Source: Mycobacterium florentinum
GTDB taxonomy: Bacteria; Actinomycetota; Actinomycetes; Mycobacteriales; Mycobacteriaceae
Direction of reading: 5' to 3'
NCBI RefSeq assembly: GCF_010730355.1
Contig: NZ_AP022576.1
Coordinates: forward strand, 4,030,001 to 4,094,000
Length of the DNA stretch: 64,000 bases
The notes beneath the pieces were generated by a model that was not told the DNA's origin, searched no databases, and was given only the letters and a program-made list of their open reading frames with translations. Made by a program: the position numbers and the translations under genes. This document shows, piece by piece, positions 60,320 to 64,000 of this stretch; positions within the stretch are counted from its first letter, which is position 1, and each line of letters starts with the position of its first letter.

Positions 60320-60349
60320 TAGCCCGGCGCTCACCAGAGCGCCGGGCTA
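60320..60349 (+). terminator. Strong hairpin between the paired membrane-protein genes
   Basis: Perfect 13-bp stem TAGCCCGGCGCTC/GAGCGCCGGGCTA with a 4-nt loop (ACCA), 74 nt after the first His-rich gene. It separates the two paralogues transcriptionally. Confidence 0.75.
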
Positions 60350-60457
60350 CCAGTGGTTTCGGCGATGCCGGCGCCCGGATCGCGTTTGGATGAATTCACA
60401 GCAACTTTGTCGCCGGAATCTGTTGCGGCAGTTGCATCCGGGGGCAGTATTCAAGGC

Positions 60458-60847
60458 ATGAGTGAAACACCTGAACCCGCAGCGCAGCCGACGCCCGTGG
60501 CGACGGCCCCACCACCGCCGCAGCTGGTGAAACCGCCCAAGGTCTACACGGCCGCCGCGTGGGTGGTGATCGTCGCCGGGATCGTCTTCATCCTGTCGGT
60601 GGTTTTCTTCTCCGGCGCGATGATCTTCGGATATCACTATCACCAATGCCACCGTCATCACGGCCAGATGTGGAAGCCCGGTGGTCCGGGCGGCCCTGGC
60701 GGCCCGGGACCGTGGCAGTACGGCGGTGGTCCCGGAATGATGCCGCCCTACCAGTACGGTTTGCCGCCGGGGTACGGTCCGGCCGCACCCGCTCCGGCGA
60801 CCCCTGCCCCCGCTCCGGCGACCAGCGTCCCCGCTCCGCGTCCCTAG
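60458..60847 (+). CDS. Small Pro/Gly-rich single-pass membrane protein, paralogue of the upstream gene
   Basis: 129 residues, the length I recall for Rv3705A-type proteins. Pro-rich N-terminus (QPTPVATAPPPPQ), one transmembrane helix (about 32-56), a short His patch (YHYHQCHRHHGQ) and a Gly/Pro/Tyr tail ending in Ala-Pro repeats. The His patch is weaker than in the neighbour and includes a Cys. No ribosome site is evident before ATG 60458. Function unknown. Confidence 0.75.
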   Translation: MSETPEPAAQPTPVATAPPPPQLVKPPKVYTAAAWVVIVAGIVFILSVVFFSGAMIFGYHYHQCHRHHGQMWKPGGPGGPGGPGPWQYGGGPGMMPPYQYGLPPGYGPAAPAPATPAPAPATSVPAPRP

Positions 60848-60964
60848 GGCCGAACGCCACCCGATTTGCCCAATGAAAGCGCTTGGCGCCGATTCGGGTT
60901 CACACTGGGTGGGTACCCGTCGCACTGCCTGCGGGTACGGCCCAGTCAGCGAGGAGATGGCGAG

Positions 60965-62404
60965 ATGACGGAGCGCTTCACCACGACCGACGCCGGCATT
61001 CCCGCGCCCAGCGACGACCAGTCGCTGACGATCGGTCCCGATGGTCCGATTCTGCTGCAGGACCACTACCTGATCGAGCAGATGGCGCAGTTCAACCGGG
61101 AACGCATCCCGGAACGCCAACCGCACGCCAAGGGCGGCGGCGCGTTCGGTCATTTCGAGGTGACCAACGACGTCAGCAAGTTCACCAGGGCCGCGGTGTT
61201 CCAGCCGGGCACGAAAACCGAAATGCTGGCCAGGTTTTCGACCGTCGCGGGCGAACGCGGCAGCCCGGACACCTGGCGGGATCCACGCGGATTCGCGCTG
61301 AAGTTCTACACGACCGAGGGCAATTTCGACATGGTCGGCAACAACACGCCCGTGTTCTTCATGCGTGACCCGTTGAAGTTCCAGCACTTCATCCGGTCCC
61401 AAAAGCGGATGCAGGCAACCAATTTGCGCGACCACAACATGCAGTGGGACTTCTGGAGCCTGTCGCCGGAGTCCGCGCATCAGGTGACCTGGCTGATGGG
61501 TGATCGCGGCATCCCCAAGAACTGGCGCCAGATGAACGGCTACAGCAGCCACACCTACAGCTGGATCAACGCCGCCGACGAGATCTTCTGGGTGAAGTAT
61601 CACTTCATCACCAATCAGGGCGTGGACTTCCTGACGCAAGAGGATGCCGACCAATTGGCGGGCGAGGACGGCGACTACCACCAGCGCGACCTCTACCATG
61701 CGATCGAGCGCGGCGATCACCCGAGCTGGACGCTCAAGATGCAGATCATGCCGTTCGAGGAGGCCAAGACCTACCGGTTCAACCCGTTCGACCTGACCAA
61801 GGTCTGGCCGCACGGCGACTATCCGTTGATCGATGTGGGCACGATGACGTTGGACCGCAATGTCACCGACTACCACACCGAGATCGAGCAGGCCGCCTTC
61901 GAGCCGAACAACACCGTGCCGGGCACCGGGCTGAGCCCGGACAAGATGTTGCTCGCGCGCGGCTTCTCCTACTCCGACGCGCACCGCGCCCGGCTGGGCA
62001 CCAACTACCGCCAGATCCCGGTCAACACACCGAAGGTCGAGGTCAACAGCTACTCCAAGGACGGCGCGATGCGGATGACGAACGTGTCGGACCCGGTCTA
62101 CGCGCCCAACTCCTACGGTGGCCCGCAGGCCGACCCGGCGCGGGCGGCCGAGGTGCGGTGGATGGCCGACGGCCAAATGGTCCGCGCCGCATACACATTG
62201 CGCCCCGACGACGACTGGGGCCAGGCGGGCACCATGGTCCGCGAGGTTCTCGACGATGCCGCGCGAGATCGATTGGCCCACAACATCATCGGGCACGTCT
62301 CCAAGGGCGTCACGGAGCCGGTGCTGTCCAGGGTGTTCGAGTACTGGCGCAACGTCGACCCGGATCTCGGCAAGAAGGTCGAGGAGGGCGTTCGGGGTCA
62401 ATAG
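60965..62404 (+). CDS. katA: Monofunctional haem catalase, small-subunit clade
   Basis: 479 residues, the length of clade 3 catalases. Catalytic His in [12 protein letters not shown], Asn in [14 protein letters not shown] and the haem-ligand Tyr in [14 protein letters not shown]. Disproportionates hydrogen peroxide in the cytoplasm. GAGGAG and GGCGAG lie before ATG 60965. M. tuberculosis relies on KatG and lacks this enzyme, so it is an accessory defence of this species inserted between the Rv3705A and Rv3705c homologues. A hairpin follows. Confidence 0.93.
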   Translation: MTERFTTTDAGIPAPSDDQSLTIGPDGPILLQDHYLIEQMAQFNRERIPERQPHAKGGGAFGHFEVTNDVSKFTRAAVFQPGTKTEMLARFSTVAGERGSPDTWRDPRGFALKFYTTEGNFDMVGNNTPVFFMRDPLKFQHFIRSQKRMQATNLRDHNMQWDFWSLSPESAHQVTWLMGDRGIPKNWRQMNGYSSHTYSWINAADEIFWVKYHFITNQGVDFLTQEDADQLAGEDGDYHQRDLYHAIERGDHPSWTLKMQIMPFEEAKTYRFNPFDLTKVWPHGDYPLIDVGTMTLDRNVTDYHTEIEQAAFEPNNTVPGTGLSPDKMLLARGFSYSDAHRARLGTNYRQIPVNTPKVEVNSYSKDGAMRMTNVSDPVYAPNSYGGPQADPARAAEVRWMADGQMVRAAYTLRPDDDWGQAGTMVREVLDDAARDRLAHNIIGHVSKGVTEPVLSRVFEYWRNVDPDLGKKVEEGVRGQ

Positions 62405-62422
62405 CTCGGCGCCGAACGTCGG

Positions 62423-62459
62423 GTTGTCGGGCGGATTTGGTCATGTTCGCCCCGACAAC
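62423..62459 (+). terminator. Hairpin after katA
   Basis: GTTGTCGGG (62423-62431) pairs with CCCGACAAC (62451-62459), loop 19 nt, 18 nt beyond the katA stop. Confidence 0.45.
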
Positions 62460-62502
62460 TCCACCTTCGCTGTCAGACGGCCACCTGGCATGATCAAGAT
62501 TC

Positions 62503-63153
62503 ATGATGCGGATCTCCGCTGTGGCGGTAAGCGTCGGACTGGGCTTGGGCGTGGCTGCAGGCGTCCCCGTCGCGGCCGCCCACCCATCCGAACCCGGGGT
62601 GGTCTCCTATGCGGTCCTCGGCAAGGGGTCGGTCGGCAACATCGTCGGCGGACCGATGGGGTGGGAGGCGGTATTCACCGCACCGGTGCAAAGTTTCTTC
62701 GTCGACCTGGCCGACTGCAACAACTGGGCGGACATCGGGCTACCCGATGTGTACAACGACCCGGACTTGGCGTCCTTCAATGCGGCCACGTCGCAGACGT
62801 CGGCCAACGATCAGACACATCTGGTCAAGCAGGCGGTCGGCGTCTTCGCGACGAACGACGCCGCGGACCGGGCCTACCACCGACTGGTGGATCGCACGGT
62901 GGGGTGCTCGGGTCAGACCACCGCGATGCACCTGGACAACGGGCAGACGCAGGTCTGGTCGTTTGCTGGGGCGCCGGCGACCGGGACCGACGCGAACTGG
63001 ACCAAGCAGGAAGCGAGCACCGATCGCCGCTGCTTCGATCAAACCCGGCTGCGTGAAAACGTGTTGCTTCAGGCGAAGGTTTGCCAGTCTGGCAACGCGG
63101 GACCCGCGGTCAATGTGCTGGCCGGGGCGATGCAAAACGCGTTGGGGCAATAA
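62503..63153 (+). CDS. Exported PknH-sensor-like protein (Rv3705c homologue)
   Basis: 216 residues. Signal peptide ending near PVAAAHP, then an extracellular domain with four Cys (ADCNNWADI, TVGCSGQT, DRRCFDQ, AKVCQSG) and the strand pattern of the PknH extracellular sensor fold; the Cys spacing suggests two disulfides. Related lipoproteins in mycobacteria share this domain without the kinase. The ligand is unknown. It sits just before egtA, as in M. tuberculosis. ATG 62503 (or the next ATG, 62506). Confidence 0.82.
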   Translation: MMRISAVAVSVGLGLGVAAGVPVAAAHPSEPGVVSYAVLGKGSVGNIVGGPMGWEAVFTAPVQSFFVDLADCNNWADIGLPDVYNDPDLASFNAATSQTSANDQTHLVKQAVGVFATNDAADRAYHRLVDRTVGCSGQTTAMHLDNGQTQVWSFAGAPATGTDANWTKQEASTDRRCFDQTRLRENVLLQAKVCQSGNAGPAVNVLAGAMQNALGQ

Positions 63154-63312
63154 TTCGGTGAATTTGGGTATTTATAAAAGCCGTGCGGCGTGCAACTGCG
63201 GGAACGGGAATATGTCGGAGCGATCTGGAAGATGAAGGGACGGCGGCTATCGTTCGGATAGCTGCCCAAGAAGGCGCTCGGCGCGTGCGGTCGGGCCCGG
63301 AGGGATCGTGAT

Positions 63313-64000
63313 ATGACGCTCGCCGCTATCACCGCCGCGGCCTCCCAGCTCGATGCCGCCCGCCCGGTCGATTCCGTGTTGACCAGTTCCGAGGAAGCCG
63401 CCCAATACATCGCCGATGGTTGTTTGATCGACGGCCCACCGGGACGCGTCGGGCTGGAGATGGAGGCGCACTGCGTCGACCCGGCCGATCCCTGCCGGCG
63501 GCCGAGCTGGGACGAAATCACCGGGGTCATCGACCAGCTGCCGCCAATGCCCGGCCGCAGTGTCGTCACCGTCGAACCCGGTGGCGCGGTCGAACTCTCC
63601 GGCCGGCCCGAGGACGGCGGCGCCGCCGCCATCGAAGCCATGAGCAATGACCAGGGCGTGCTGCGCAAGGCCTTCGCCGGCGCCGGTCTGGGTTTGGTTT
63701 ACCTGGGCGCCGACCCCCTGCGCGAGCCGAAGCGGGTGAACCCGGGCGCGCGCTACCGCGCGATGGAAGAGTTCTTCGCCGCCAGCGACTCCGCCGAGGC
63801 GGGTGCCGCGATGATGACGTCGACGGCCGCGGTCCAGGTCAACCTGGACGCCGGGCCGCAGGCCGGATGGGCGGACCGGGTCCGGCTCGCGCACGCGCTC
63901 GGCCCCACGATGATCGCGATCGCGGCCAACTCCCCGATGCTGGGCGGCGAATTCTCGGGCTGGGTGTCCACCCGGCAGTGGGTGTGGGGCCAGATGGACT
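63313..64000 (+). CDS. egtA: Glutamate-cysteine ligase EgtA (partial, C-terminus outside window)
   Basis: 229 residues visible. VGLEMEAHCVD near residue 46 and VTVEPGGAVELSGRP near residue 78 are the conserved glutamate- and ATP-binding blocks of actinobacterial glutamate-cysteine ligases; MMTSTAAVQVNLDAG follows. EgtA makes gamma-glutamylcysteine for ergothioneine. GGAGGGAT precedes ATG 63313. It should open the egtABCDE cluster beyond the right edge, as Rv3704c does in M. tuberculosis. Confidence 0.93.
   Translation, partial: MTLAAITAAASQLDAARPVDSVLTSSEEAAQYIADGCLIDGPPGRVGLEMEAHCVDPADPCRRPSWDEITGVIDQLPPMPGRSVVTVEPGGAVELSGRPEDGGAAAIEAMSNDQGVLRKAFAGAGLGLVYLGADPLREPKRVNPGARYRAMEEFFAASDSAEAGAAMMTSTAAVQVNLDAGPQAGWADRVRLAHALGPTMIAIAANSPMLGGEFSGWVSTRQWVWGQMD

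Overview
The window is high-GC mycobacterial chromosome, most likely from a slow-growing non-tuberculous Mycobacterium of the M. avium-like kind. I infer this from gene order and protein likeness recalled from M. tuberculosis H37Rv; no search was run. From right to left the backbone follows Rv3704c to Rv3723: egtA, an Rv3705c-like secreted protein, two Rv3705A/Rv3706c-like Pro/Gly-rich membrane proteins, an Rv3707c-like protein, asd, ask, leuA, a dnaQ-like gene, murT-gatD, recR, ebfC, ami1, the Rv3718c, Rv3719 and Rv3720 homologues, dnaX, aspC, the SRP RNA, tRNA-Ser and lucA.

Layout. 1-3156 (minus strand): a CHAT-domain gene cut by the left edge, coupled to a TPR gene, then an LpqH-type lipoprotein. 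3296-5277: a small ParB-like protein, a crotonase and lucA. 5379-12312: tRNA-Ser(GGA), SRP RNA, aspC, dnaX, a fatty-acid methyltransferase with its FAD oxidoreductase, and an SRPBCC protein. 12316-43473: one 31-kb gene for a 10,385-residue non-ribosomal peptide synthetase (NRPS). 43497-43711: a decayed mbtH gene directly upstream of the NRPS. 43979-50121: cell-wall and DNA-repair housekeeping genes (ami1, ebfC, recR, gatD, murT, dnaQ-like) with two secreted proteins. 50123-57268: leuA with a leader-peptide attenuator, a 13E12/HNH gene, ask-asd and an Rv3707c-like gene. 57273-59750: an intact PPE gene and a broken one. 59871-64000: two small membrane proteins, catalase katA, the Rv3705c-like gene and the start of egtA.

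The main accessory element is the NRPS. It has eight modules: C(starter)-A-T / C-A-T-E / C-A-T / C-A-T-E / C-A-T / C-A-T-E / C-A-T / C-A(N-methyltransferase)-T-TE. Epimerisation domains in modules 2, 4 and 6 predict an alternating L-D-L-D-L-D-L-L octapeptide. Its A-domain codes fall into only three groups: DFWTLGA(I/V)YK in modules 1, 4, 5, 6 and 7; DFWTVGVMWK in modules 2 and 3; and a Thr-like DFWSVGMVHK in module 8, which carries an N-methyltransferase. The N-terminal C domain suggests an acylated peptide, but no acyl-activating enzyme, carrier protein, transporter or intact MbtH lies nearby. The other candidate for an unusual system is the TPR-CHAT pair at the left edge.

Regulatory signals are unusually readable. 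TANNNT -10 boxes lie 6-7 nt before ATG/GTG at several genes, which suggests leaderless transcripts (TPR gene, dnaX, the FAD oxidoreductase, ami1, murT, the leuA leader peptide, the 13E12 gene). Hairpins that look like terminators follow the lipoprotein gene, aspC, ami1, the first His-rich gene and katA.
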